Source of the DNA: Duganella zoogloeoides
Lineage (GTDB): Bacteria > Pseudomonadota > Gammaproteobacteria > Burkholderiales > Burkholderiaceae_D
NCBI RefSeq assembly: GCF_034479515.1
Contig: NZ_CP140152.1
Span: forward strand, 5,890,001 to 5,954,000
DNA length: 64,000 nucleotides
Reading direction: 5' to 3'
The position numbers and the translations under genes are program-made. The notes under the pieces were generated by a model. That model searched no databases. It was not told the origin of the DNA and saw nothing but the letters and a program-made list of their open reading frames with translations. Of this stretch, positions 56,744 through 64,000 are shown in pieces. Position 1 is the stretch's first letter, and each line of letters begins with the position of its first letter.

Positions 56744-57514
56744 TTACATTTTCTTGATGCGTTCGACCATCTCGGCGCCAAAGGCGATATACGCCTGCGC
56801 GCCCTTGGACGATGGATCGAACGTGACGCCGGGCATGCCATACGACGGCGCTTCGGCCAGACGCACGTTGCGCGGGATGATGGTTTTGAAGACCTTGTCG
56901 CCGAAGTGCTGTTCGAGCTGGGCCGAGACCTGCTGCGACAGCGTCATGCGCGGATCGAACATCACGCGCAACAGGCCGATGATCTTCAGATCCTGGTTCA
57001 GGTTGGCGTGCACCTTCTTGATGGTGTTGACCAGGTCGGACAAGCCTTCGAGCGCGTAGTACTCGCACTGCATCGGGATGATCACGCCGTGCGCGGCGCA
57101 CAGGCCGTTCAAGGTGAGCATCGACAATGCCGGTGGACAATCGATCAGGATGAAGTCGTAGTCCTGGTCCACTGCCGCCAGCGCGAGCTTGAGGCGCCGC
57201 TCGCGGTTATCGAGCGCCACCATCTCCACCTCCGCGCCGGCCAGCTCGCGGTTCGATGGCAGCACATCGAACCTGCCTGCCTCCGAGCGCAGGCGCGCGG
57301 CGGCCACGTCGGACTCGCCCAGCATCACCTCGTAGGTGGAGGCGGCCAGGCCGGCCTTGTTGATGCCGGCGCCCATGGTGGCGTTGCCCTGCGGGTCCAG
57401 GTCCACCAGCAGCACGCGCTGGTTCAGCTTTGCCAGTCCGGCCGCCAGGTTGACGGTGGTGGTGGTCTTGCCCACCCCGCCCTTCTGATTCGCTACGCAG
57501 AAAATTTTTGCCAT
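56744..57514 (-). CDS. parA: Chromosome-partitioning ATPase ParA
   Basis: The protein has 256 aa. The deviant Walker A motif is VANQKGGVGKTTTTVNLAAG (residues 7-26), with VLLVDLDPQGNATMG and the Walker B DFILIDCPPALSML. It drives origin segregation with ParB. It is in the order mnmG-rsmG-parA-parB, common near bacterial replication origins. Confidence 0.97.
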   Translation of the reverse strand: MAKIFCVANQKGGVGKTTTTVNLAAGLAKLNQRVLLVDLDPQGNATMGAGINKAGLAASTYEVMLGESDVAAARLRSEAGRFDVLPSNRELAGAEVEMVALDNRERRLKLALAAVDQDYDFILIDCPPALSMLTLNGLCAAHGVIIPMQCEYYALEGLSDLVNTIKKVHANLNQDLKIIGLLRVMFDPRMTLSQQVSAQLEQHFGDKVFKTIIPRNVRLAEAPSYGMPGVTFDPSSKGAQAYIAFGAEMVERIKKM

Positions 57515-57555
57515 GTATTTTTTATCGTCTTCCTACGGTATTTTCCAAAAAATTA

Positions 57556-57627
57556 TTTATACGGTTTAAATGATTTATACCGTTTATTTCATATAAACGA
57601 TTTATACGATTTAAACCATTTATACTG
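57556..57627. repeat. Tandem 9-bp AT-rich array between parA and rsmG
   Basis: Eight consecutive 9-mers share the pattern TTTATACNN / TTTAAANNN: TTTATACGG, TTTAAATGA, TTTATACCG, TTTATTTCA, TATAAACGA, TTTATACGA, TTTAAACCA, TTTATACTG. TTTATAC recurs at 57556, 57574, 57601 and 57619, always at multiples of 9 bp. The array overlaps the last codons and stop of rsmG (57620-57622). It is strikingly AT-rich against its surroundings. Confidence 0.85.
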
Positions 57628-58279
57628 TTTCTGCGTGTTCTGATTTTATGAACACAAGATGGCGCTCCGCCTCCAGCCCCGGCACCTGCAAAGGCTGCAG
57701 TTTCTGCACCTTCCATGGCTTCGGCAGCCGCTCGCGTTCCTCCGCTGGCGCTGTGCCTTTCAGGGCGATGAACTGGCCGCCCTGCTCCAGCAAATGGCCG
57801 GACCAGTTGACGAAGTCGGACAGGTCGGCAAAGGCGCGCGAGGTGATCACGTCGAACCTGGTTTTGACTTCCAGCTGCTCCACGCGCTTGGTGTACACCG
57901 TCACGTTGGTCAATTCCAGCTCCGCTTTGACCTGGTTCAGGAACGCGGTTTTCTTGTGCACGGTGTCGATCATCGACACTTTCATGTCCGGCCGGCTAAT
58001 CGCCAGCACCATACCGGGCAAGCCACCACCGGCGCCCACGTCGAGCACGTTTTTGGCGTCTTTGAACGCGGCCACGGCAGCGAGCGAATCGAGCAAATGC
58101 AGCGTGACCATCTGCAGCGGATCGCGTACCGACGTCAGGTTGTACACCGCATTCCACTTGTTCAACAGGGCCAGGTAGTCGAGCAGTTTTTCGACCTGGG
58201 CCTCGCTCAGGTCGAGCTCGAGGCCGGCGATTCCGGTGCGTAAAACGTCAGCAACGACGGCGCGATCGAAGACCTTCAT
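57620..58279 (-). CDS. rsmG: 16S rRNA (guanine-527-N7)-methyltransferase RsmG
   Basis: This 219-aa SAM-dependent enzyme (formerly GidB) methylates G527 of 16S rRNA. The SAM loop is [18 protein letters not shown], with [22 protein letters not shown] upstream and [16 protein letters not shown] downstream. The start overlaps the mnmG stop by 4 bp (ATGA). The 3' end runs into the 9-bp tandem array. Confidence 0.96.
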   Translation of the reverse strand: MKVFDRAVVADVLRTGIAGLELDLSEAQVEKLLDYLALLNKWNAVYNLTSVRDPLQMVTLHLLDSLAAVAAFKDAKNVLDVGAGGGLPGMVLAISRPDMKVSMIDTVHKKTAFLNQVKAELELTNVTVYTKRVEQLEVKTRFDVITSRAFADLSDFVNWSGHLLEQGGQFIALKGTAPAEERERLPKPWKVQKLQPLQVPGLEAERHLVFIKSEHAETV

Positions 58280-60213
58280 TGCGCCACCTCGTCTTTCTGC
58301 TCCTTGTTCAAAAAGCCGCCGAAGCCCACTTTTTTCAGATGGACCAGCAGCAGCGAAATGGCCGCAGGCGTCACACCTGAGATGCGCGAGGCCTGGCCCA
58401 GGGTTTCCGGGCGCTGGGCGTGCAGCTTCTGGCGCACTTCCACCGACAGCGCGGTGATGTCGAGGTAATTAAAACCTTCCGGCAGTTTGAGGTTTTCGTA
58501 GTGTTCGTGGCGTTCGACTTCCTTGGTCTGGCGGTCGATATAGCCCGAATACTTGAGCTGGATTTCGATCTGTTCGCGCACCGCATCGTCAGTGACCCCA
58601 GGGCCGGCCAGGTCGCGGCCGTCGATGCCGGACAAGGTCATCAGCTTGTCGTAGCCCACGCCCGGCCGGCGCAGCAGGTCGGCCAGCGAGTACTCGCGCT
58701 CGATGGCCTGGCCAATCACACGCTCCGATTCAGCGGCTTCCAGGATGCGCGGATTGACCCACGTGGAACGCAGGCGTTCCAGTTCGCGGGCCACGGCCTC
58801 GCGCTTGCGGTCGAATGCTTCCCACTGGGCGTCGCCCACGCAGCCAAGCTTGCGGCCGATTTCGGTCAGGCGCATGTCGGCATTGTCTTCGCGCAGGCTC
58901 AGGCGGTACTCGGCGCGGCTGGTAAACATGCGGTACGGTTCCATCACGCCTTGCGTGACCAGGTCGTCGACCATCACGCCCAGGTAGGCTTCCGAGCGCG
59001 CCGGGGTCCAGGCTTCGCGACCCTGGGTTTGCAGCGCGGCGTTGATACCCGCCAGCATGCCCTGCGCTGCCGCTTCTTCGTAACCAGTGGTGCCATTGAT
59101 CTGGCCGGCGAAATACAGGCCGCCCACCGCCTTGGTTTCCAGCGATGCTTTCAGGCCGCGCGGGTCGAAATAATCGTATTCGATGGCATAGCCGGGACGC
59201 AGGATGTGGGCGTTTTCCAGCCCCTTCATTGAGCGCACCAGGGCGATTTGCACGTCGAACGGCAGGCTGGTCGAGATGCCGTTTGGATAGAATTCGTGGG
59301 TCGTCAAGCCCTCTGGTTCGAGGAAAATCTGGTGCGATTCTTTCGAAGCAAAGCGGTGGATCTTGTCTTCGATCGACGGGCAGTAGCGCGGACCCACGCC
59401 TTCGATCACGCCCGTGTACATCGGGCTGCGATCAAGGCCCGCACGAATGATGTCGTGGGTTTCGTTATTGGTATGGGTTACCCAGCACGGCAGCTGCTGC
59501 GGATGCATGGCGGTATTGCCCATCACCGAAAACACCGGCACCGGATCGAGGTCGCCCGGCTGCTCGGTCATTTGCGCGAAGTCGATCGAGCGGCCGTCGA
59601 GGCGCGGTGGCGTGCCGGTTTTCAGGCGGCCTTGTGGCAGTTTCAGTTCTTTCAAACGGGCCGACAGCGAGATCGCTGGCGGATCGCCGGCACGACCGGC
59701 CGAGTAGTTTTGCAGCCCGACGTGGATCTTCCCGTCGAGGAAAGTACCAGCGGTCAGCACCACGGCTGGCGCCAGGAATTTCAGGCCGATCTGGGTAACG
59801 GCGCCCACCACGCGGTCGCCCTCCACCATCAGGTCATCGACGGCCTGCTGAAACAGCCACAGGTTCGGCTGGTTTTCCAGGCGTGCACGGATCGCTGCCT
59901 TGTACAAGATGCGATCAGCCTGGGCGCGGGTGGCGCGTACTGCCGGGCCTTTCGAGGAATTCAGGATGCGGAACTGGATGCCCGATTCGTCGGTGGCGAT
60001 CGCCATCGCGCCACCCATGGCATCGACTTCCTTGACCAGGTGGCCTTTGCCGATACCGCCGATGGAAGGATTGCACGACATCTGGCCCAGTGTCTCGATG
60101 TTGTGCGTCAAGAGCAAAGTCTTCTGGCCCATGCGGGCGGAAGCAAGTGCGGCCTCGGTGCCGGCGTGACCACCGCCGACAACGATGACGTCGAATGAAG
60201 TTGGAAATAACAT
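58276..60213 (-). CDS. mnmG: tRNA uridine-5-carboxymethylaminomethyl synthesis enzyme MnmG
   Basis: This 645-aa FAD enzyme (formerly GidA) works with MnmE to modify wobble U34 of tRNAs. The FAD motif is [21 protein letters not shown] at residues 9-29. GidA signatures are [38 protein letters not shown] and the C-terminal [27 protein letters not shown] -10 is visible on the minus strand at 60248-60253. It is cotranscribed with rsmG. Confidence 0.97.
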   Translation of the reverse strand: MLFPTSFDVIVVGGGHAGTEAALASARMGQKTLLLTHNIETLGQMSCNPSIGGIGKGHLVKEVDAMGGAMAIATDESGIQFRILNSSKGPAVRATRAQADRILYKAAIRARLENQPNLWLFQQAVDDLMVEGDRVVGAVTQIGLKFLAPAVVLTAGTFLDGKIHVGLQNYSAGRAGDPPAISLSARLKELKLPQGRLKTGTPPRLDGRSIDFAQMTEQPGDLDPVPVFSVMGNTAMHPQQLPCWVTHTNNETHDIIRAGLDRSPMYTGVIEGVGPRYCPSIEDKIHRFASKESHQIFLEPEGLTTHEFYPNGISTSLPFDVQIALVRSMKGLENAHILRPGYAIEYDYFDPRGLKASLETKAVGGLYFAGQINGTTGYEEAAAQGMLAGINAALQTQGREAWTPARSEAYLGVMVDDLVTQGVMEPYRMFTSRAEYRLSLREDNADMRLTEIGRKLGCVGDAQWEAFDRKREAVARELERLRSTWVNPRILEAAESERVIGQAIEREYSLADLLRRPGVGYDKLMTLSGIDGRDLAGPGVTDDAVREQIEIQLKYSGYIDRQTKEVERHEHYENLKLPEGFNYLDITALSVEVRQKLHAQRPETLGQASRISGVTPAAISLLLVHLKKVGFGGFLNKEQKDEVAQ

Positions 60214-60300
60214 GATGGAATTTTTAAAGCGGAGGGAGTAAGGTCAAATTATAGAGTCTTTTTGTAGCTGCGACTTTTTTAGGCAAAAATATTCTGCTTT

Positions 60301-60316
60301 GGTTCCACGTGAAACA
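60301..60316. promoter_or_regulatory. parS-like centromere site 1
   Basis: GGTTCCACGTGAAACA matches the near-universal bacterial parS palindrome TGTTTCACGTGAAACA at 14 of 16 positions, including the central CACGTG and the whole right arm. It lies 88 bp upstream of the mnmG start and close to parAB. Confidence 0.8.
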
Positions 60317-60317
60317 T

Positions 60318-60352
60318 TAAAAAAGGGCGCTCATCTTTCGACAAGCGCCCTG
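60318..60352 (-). terminator. Terminator downstream of the TauE/SafE gene, between two parS-like sites
   Basis: The stem AGGGCGCT/AGCGCCCT (60324-60331, 60344-60351) has a 12-base loop. On the minus strand it is followed by a T6 run, so it would end transcription of the TauE/SafE gene before mnmG. Confidence 0.8.
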
Positions 60353-60368
60353 CTCTTTGATGTGGTTT

Positions 60369-60384
60369 GGTTCCACGTGAAACA
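60369..60384. promoter_or_regulatory. parS-like centromere site 2
   Basis: This is an identical 16-mer GGTTCCACGTGAAACA, 68 bp from the first copy in the same orientation. It sits between the TauE/SafE stop and its terminator. Confidence 0.8.
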
Positions 60385-60395
60385 TCACGCCATCG

Positions 60396-61157
60396 TTACC
60401 ACCTCAGGTAAGCGTCGTACCCGGTCTTGGCAATCAACACCGATACCACGATCAAAAACAATTTACGCACAAAGCCACTGCCATGTTTCATCGCCAGGCC
60501 GGTACCGATCACCGAGCCGGCAATCTGGCACACGGCCATCATCAGGCCCAACTGCCATAGCAGGTGGCCGCTGTAGCCGAACCATACCAGCGCGGCAAAG
60601 TTGCAGGCAACATTGACAATCTTGCTGACCGCCGACGCGCTGAGAAAGTCAAAGCCGAAGATCCGCACGAACAGGAACACCAGGAAGCTGCCAGTGCCGG
60701 GGCCGAAGAAGCCGTCATAAAAGCCGATCGCCGAGCCGATGATCAGCGCCAGCGTTTGCTCCTTGCGCCCCGTATGCAGCGGCGCGTGCACCGAACCGAG
60801 GTCTTTCTTGGCAAACGTATAGATCGCCACCAGCAGCAGCACCACCGGCAAAGCCGTACGCAGAAAGTCGGGCGATACTTTGGTGACGGTGTACGCACCG
60901 AGGAAGGAAAAGATCAGCGCGGCAAACGCCGCTGGCGCGGCGACGGTCCAGGCCACCGCCACCCGGCGCGCATAACTGACCGCCGCCACGCTGGTGCCAA
61001 AGATCGACGCCAGCTTATTGGTGCCGATCAAGGTGGCCGGCGCGGTGTTGGGGAACACCGAAAAAATCGCAGGCATCTGGATCAGCCCGCCCCCACCCAC
61101 CACCGCATCGACCAGTCCCGCGCCAAATGCGGCCACACCCAATATCAAGTAATCCAC
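60396..61157 (-). CDS. Sulfite exporter TauE/SafE family protein (TSUP)
   Basis: The protein has 253 aa with about eight TM helices. TSUP motifs are GLVDAVVGGGGLIQMPAI near the N-terminus and, in the second repeat, GFYDGFFGPGTGSFLVFLF. The family moves sulfite, sulfoacetate or other organic anions, often as exporters. No sulfur gene is nearby, so the substrate is unknown. The start ATG is at 61157. Confidence 0.88.
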   Translation of the reverse strand: MDYLILGVAAFGAGLVDAVVGGGGLIQMPAIFSVFPNTAPATLIGTNKLASIFGTSVAAVSYARRVAVAWTVAAPAAFAALIFSFLGAYTVTKVSPDFLRTALPVVLLLVAIYTFAKKDLGSVHAPLHTGRKEQTLALIIGSAIGFYDGFFGPGTGSFLVFLFVRIFGFDFLSASAVSKIVNVACNFAALVWFGYSGHLLWQLGLMMAVCQIAGSVIGTGLAMKHGSGFVRKLFLIVVSVLIAKTGYDAYLRW

Positions 61158-61657
61158 TGCTACCGCCGTCCGTCAATTTTTCAAGGCTGTATTGTACGGA
61201 ACAACGGGACTCAGGCCTCATGCCGAGATGGCATTGCAACGGCAAATGATGTTGGACCGCGACAGGTGAGTTGCGCTGCTGCTACCACAAACCGCAGCCC
61301 AAAGCGGGTGCAGCCCATGCCGAAACGGCATAGCTCTGCAAATTGCATAAGCAGCAGATTCCAGTGGCGAAGCACCTACGTGACGTATCCCCATCTCGGT
61401 TGCTGTGCCGGTACTGTTCAGTACAGCGATGTGGCTGTAGCTGCGAGTGGTGCGGTGCGAGTGGGTGCGGTGCGGTGCGGTGCGGTGCGGTGCGGTGCGA
61501 GTGCAAGTGCAAGTGCGAGTGTGGGTGTAAGTGCAAGTGCCGGTGCCGGTGCCGGTGCGGGTTAAGCTAAGTGAAACTTGCTCAGTGCACAGTTGGTAGT
61601 GCGGAATACAAACAAGCAGAAGGCGGCAGCGCAGTGCGCTACCGCCTTGTACCAAGC
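61158..61657. other. 500-bp intergenic region with low-complexity repeats
   Basis: No credible gene is present. A small hairpin ATGCCG-AAA-CGGCAT lies near 61318-61332, and a 5/6-bp satellite occupies about 61447-61566. The reading frames here are long only because repeats of 6 bp keep frame. Confidence 0.6.
61447..61566. repeat. Compound satellite: GTGCG pentamers running into GTGCNN hexamers
   Basis: From about 61465 to 61500 GTGCG is repeated in 5-bp steps about seven times. From 61501 to 61560 there are ten hexamers: GTGCAA, GTGCAA, GTGCGA, GTGTGG, GTGTAA, GTGCAA, then GTGCCG three times and GTGCGG. The unit length changes from 5 to 6 at 61495-61500. The flanks carry looser GTGCGA units from 61447. 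Confidence 0.9.
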
Positions 61658-63730
61658 TTATTGCGGCACGTCCACCGTCGTGCCGCTGACAGTGATCGCG
61701 TTGGCTGGCGCCGGGGCGGCTGCAATCGGCGGCAGGTTCGCCTCCGTCAACGGCACCGCATTATCCGGCCGAGTGGTCGTGCGCACCACTTGCGATGGCG
61801 GCAATGCAGCATTGCTGCGCAGATGCGCCATCATCGCGTCGAGCGCGCGGAACAGGTACACGTTCAGCGGGATCACGTACTGCGGCAGCGCATTGGTCAG
61901 CACATCGAAGTGGTTGCCATTGGTGACCTCGATGTAGCGCAGCTTGCTTGAGGAGCCTTCCGCTGCCGCGTTCAGTCCCAGGTACGCACGCGACGTAAAG
62001 TTCACCACCATCAGCGTATCGCTGCGGCCATGCACGATGATCGCCGGTTTGCCGTTCAGCTTGCCATTTGCAACCACCTCGGCGGCCCCGTCGCGCACCC
62101 GCTTGCTTTGCGCGGCCAGCGTGCCGGTCAGCGCGTTGCCGTTGACGGGATCGATGCCGGTGGCCAGTGCACGCAGGCACAGGAAGCCGTCGAGCGACTG
62201 GTCGGCCAGGTTGGTGCTGGGCGAAACACCCGCCGCATACGACCGGGCGCCGCCGACCGAATCCTCGTAGATCGGCGTGCCGATGATGCCGTTCTGGGTG
62301 GCAAAGCTGGCAGCCTTTTGCGCGGCGGTGAACGTGGTTGGCAAGCCCGCCGTATCGACCGGGCCGAAGGTAAAGCCGCACACCTTGTCGGTGGGCGCGA
62401 AGCGGCCATAGGCAAATGTATAGGTGACGGCCACCAATACATTGATCGGCGAGTAGGTTGCCTGCAAGGGATCGGACTCCGCCAGCCAGCCGTAGGCACG
62501 CAGCCGCGCCCTGGCGTCAAGCTGCTGCGCCACCAGGTCGGCGCCGACCAGCAGGCCCTTGGCCACGAGCGCCGTGCAGCGGCCGGACGTCGCTGCCGTG
62601 GCGGCAATGCACGGCTGGTACAGCGCTGCATACGTCGAGTAGTCGATCAGCAGCTTGCCCTGCCCCGTCACCGGCGTGCCGTTCTGGCGCACCGAGTAGC
62701 TGGTGGTGTCCTTGGGCTGGATCTGCGGTTCACTTACCGCCAGTCCGGTGATCAGGCCCTTGCGGTCCTGCTCGGCAGCCAGCAGCGCGGCAGCGCCGCC
62801 GTTGGAAACGCTGGAACCGATGGTGATCGTATTGCGCGGCGTAAAGCGCACGCGGTGACCCTTGCCGTCCCTGCCCGGCTCACCAAACTTTTCGTTGAGC
62901 GCGTAGTAAGCGAACTCCACCGATTGCAGCACGTGCGTGCCCCAGTCTTTTTCCGGGTTCTGCTGAGAATGCGCATGCTTGGATGCGATGCGGCCCGGGT
63001 AAGCGGCAGCAAACGCGGCACGTTCGGCTTCGGTAATCGCCGGGGAGAAATTGGCGTTGTTGCCTGTTGTCGTACGTGGTGCGCGCACGCCGGTGCGCAG
63101 GTTCACGCTGTCGTCCTCGAACGTGTACAGGCCGGTGCCGGTACCCTTGTCGGTATAAGCCACCGCGCACTTGTGCTTGAGGCCCCATTCACCCGCCGTG
63201 GCAATCGCCCCGTACACGCCGCGCGAACCGCTCGAGGCGCCGGTGATAATGCACGGGTTGCTGACATCGAAACTGTCCGGTATTTGCACCATGACCGTCA
63301 CGTTCTGGTTGCCGCTGCCGTCGTCGGCGTAAGCGATGTACTCGGTGCCGGCGATCTTGCCCTCGCCGGTGGTGGGCACGCCGTTGACATCGACATTGGG
63401 TCCGTATAGGCGGCCATAGCCGGCAGTGGGATTGACGTCGGCAATCGCCCGGTAGTTGAAATAGATGGCGTTGCGGCGCAGCTCGGCCGGCGTGGGATTG
63501 AGTGGATCGGCATAGCCGGGCACCGGTGCGGCGGCAGTCAGTCCGGAGGCGCCGAGGCCGCCGGTCAGCAAATCGTCGGACACGCCATCGTAGGTGACAA
63601 CGCTGATGTCGCGCAGGTAGCGCGGTGCTTCGTTCGGTTCGCCGTGGTGGCCATGGTGTGAGCCGCAGGCGCTCAATGCCAGGGTGGCAATAGCGGCCGT
63701 AACGGCGGAGACAAGTGTCGTGGTTTTCAT
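61658..63730 (-). CDS. D-(-)-3-hydroxybutyrate oligomer hydrolase, lipoprotein
   Basis: The protein has 690 aa. The signal SAVTAAIATLALSACGSH has lipobox LSAC, so it is predicted to be envelope-anchored. The rest fits the 3HB-oligomer hydrolase family: VMVQIPDSFDVSNPCIITGA, GLKHKCAVAYTDKGTGTG, a serine elbow TITIGSSVSNGGAAAL, VHGRSDTLMVV with a likely acid residue and IEVTNGNHFDVL with the catalytic His. It would cut 3-hydroxybutyrate oligomers released by PHB depolymerases. ATG 63730 was chosen because GGAGG is six bases upstream; ATG 63736 overlaps that site. Confidence 0.9.
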   Translation of the reverse strand: MKTTTLVSAVTAAIATLALSACGSHHGHHGEPNEAPRYLRDISVVTYDGVSDDLLTGGLGASGLTAAAPVPGYADPLNPTPAELRRNAIYFNYRAIADVNPTAGYGRLYGPNVDVNGVPTTGEGKIAGTEYIAYADDGSGNQNVTVMVQIPDSFDVSNPCIITGASSGSRGVYGAIATAGEWGLKHKCAVAYTDKGTGTGLYTFEDDSVNLRTGVRAPRTTTGNNANFSPAITEAERAAFAAAYPGRIASKHAHSQQNPEKDWGTHVLQSVEFAYYALNEKFGEPGRDGKGHRVRFTPRNTITIGSSVSNGGAAALLAAEQDRKGLITGLAVSEPQIQPKDTTSYSVRQNGTPVTGQGKLLIDYSTYAALYQPCIAATAATSGRCTALVAKGLLVGADLVAQQLDARARLRAYGWLAESDPLQATYSPINVLVAVTYTFAYGRFAPTDKVCGFTFGPVDTAGLPTTFTAAQKAASFATQNGIIGTPIYEDSVGGARSYAAGVSPSTNLADQSLDGFLCLRALATGIDPVNGNALTGTLAAQSKRVRDGAAEVVANGKLNGKPAIIVHGRSDTLMVVNFTSRAYLGLNAAAEGSSSKLRYIEVTNGNHFDVLTNALPQYVIPLNVYLFRALDAMMAHLRSNAALPPSQVVRTTTRPDNAVPLTEANLPPIAAAPAPANAITVSGTTVDVPQ

Positions 63731-63807
63731 GCTCATCCTCCAGATTGGTAAATGATGGACGGAAAGAGTCCCTCCAGACTGCTGCCAGAAATTTACCCCG
63801 TCCAAAT

Positions 63808-63834
63808 GGAAAACGCCGGGCAGATCGCCCGGCG
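63808..63834 (-). terminator. Terminator after the branched-chain amino-acid permease gene
   Basis: The perfect 8-bp stem CGCCGGGC/GCCCGGCG (63814-63821, 63827-63834) has a 5-base loop and TTTT on the minus strand. Confidence 0.75.
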
Positions 63835-63867
63835 CATGTGCTACGTCATACTTGGTCCAGAAAACTC

Positions 63868-64000
63868 TCAGGCCGGCCTGGCCACCGGCTTTTTCCGGCT
63901 CCAGGCCAGGAACTCGCCGATGATTCCGCGCCGGAATGCCAGCACGCAAATGATGAAGATCAGTCCCACCACCATGTTGACCGCCTCGCCGATGGTGGTG
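63868..64000 (-). CDS. Branched-chain amino-acid ABC transporter permease (LivM-like), C-terminal end only
   Basis: The last 44 codons are visible before the TGA at 63868-63870; the rest is beyond the window. The sequence reads TTIGEAVNMVVGLIFIICVL, then AFRRGIIGEFLAW and a basic tail. This final TM helix plus FRRGIIGE-type motif is typical of the C-terminus of LivM permeases. The call rests on this short piece only. Confidence 0.6.
   Translation of the reverse strand, partial: TTIGEAVNMVVGLIFIICVLAFRRGIIGEFLAWSRKKPVARPA

Noticed and set aside
57556..57627. DnaA-box cluster or oriC in the parA-rsmG gap
   Set aside because: The units are TTTATAC-like and not TTATCCACA; no DnaA box was seen, so the origin is not claimed.
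57522..57716. 64-aa minus-strand frame reading the 9-bp array as an Asn/Ile-rich repeat protein
   Set aside because: The Asn-rich part is simply the 9-bp repeat translated, and the rest overlaps rsmG out of frame. No ribosome site was seen.
61447..61566. CRISPR array
   Set aside because: The repeats are 5-6 bp with no spacers and no cas genes are nearby.
61218..61655. Frames through the GTGC satellite encoding Cys- or Thr/His-rich peptides
   Set aside because: The hexamer repeat keeps any frame open; there is no start signal or domain.

Overview
The window is a high-GC, gene-dense stretch of bacterial chromosome. Gene content and order point to a betaproteobacterium of the Oxalobacteraceae (Massilia/Duganella/Janthinobacterium type). 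The pointers are the mnmG-rsmG-parA-parB-atpIBEFHAGDC block with parS-like sites, argB followed by a pyrimidine 5'-nucleotidase and slmA, a fused pabB-pabC, and polyhydroxybutyrate-degrading enzymes. This placement is inferred from gene families and not from an rRNA. No insertion sequence, prophage, CRISPR array or rRNA operon was seen.

Layout. 1-6.6 kb: an ABC efflux system of the MacAB/FtsX kind, with a membrane-fusion protein cut by the left edge, an ATPase and two paralogous permeases. 6.6-15.5 kb: an FKBP lipoprotein, a Kup potassium transporter, RarD, EttA, a secreted Cache-domain protein beside a chemoreceptor, and a small outer-membrane barrel. 15.7-27.2 kb: AlkB, a tightly overlapping run (M24 aminopeptidase, 85-aa protein, MgtC-like, DUF924, DUF2520), YjbR, Hpt, a TPR protein, a nitronate monooxygenase-like enzyme, DUF1289, and a CopG-like regulator with a PHB-depolymerase-family esterase. 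27.3-38.9 kb: argB, tRNA-Thr(GGT), TraB/GumN, a pyrimidine nucleotidase, SlmA, PabBC, FtrA with a divergent rhodanese, DUF1428, an AI-2E family permease, a periplasmic glutathione peroxidase, GabD and a PPK2 kinase.

39.0-45.8 kb holds the most interesting region. It has two divergent transcription units. The minus-strand unit encodes a membrane-embedded spermidine-synthase-like protein and a Tat-signal FAD amine-oxidase-like protein. The plus-strand unit encodes DUF350, an SPFH protein, a zinc-ribbon DUF4178 protein, a 58-aa glycine-rich protein and S-adenosylmethionine decarboxylase. Together these could make, transfer and oxidise aminopropyl groups or polyamines at the membrane, beside a membrane-organising SPFH/DUF350 pair.

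45.7-48.5 kb: a CPBP protease, a GST, an AraC-type regulator and a decayed DUF433/DUF5615 toxin-antitoxin pair. 48.5-60.4 kb: the complete F1Fo ATP synthase operon with a clear promoter and a TTCG-loop terminator, then parB, parA, rsmG and mnmG. A 9-bp tandem array lies between parA and rsmG, and two parS-like sites lie beyond mnmG. 60.4-64 kb: a TauE/SafE permease, a low-complexity 5/6-bp satellite, a lipoprotein 3-hydroxybutyrate-oligomer hydrolase, and the tail of a branched-chain amino-acid permease cut by the right edge.
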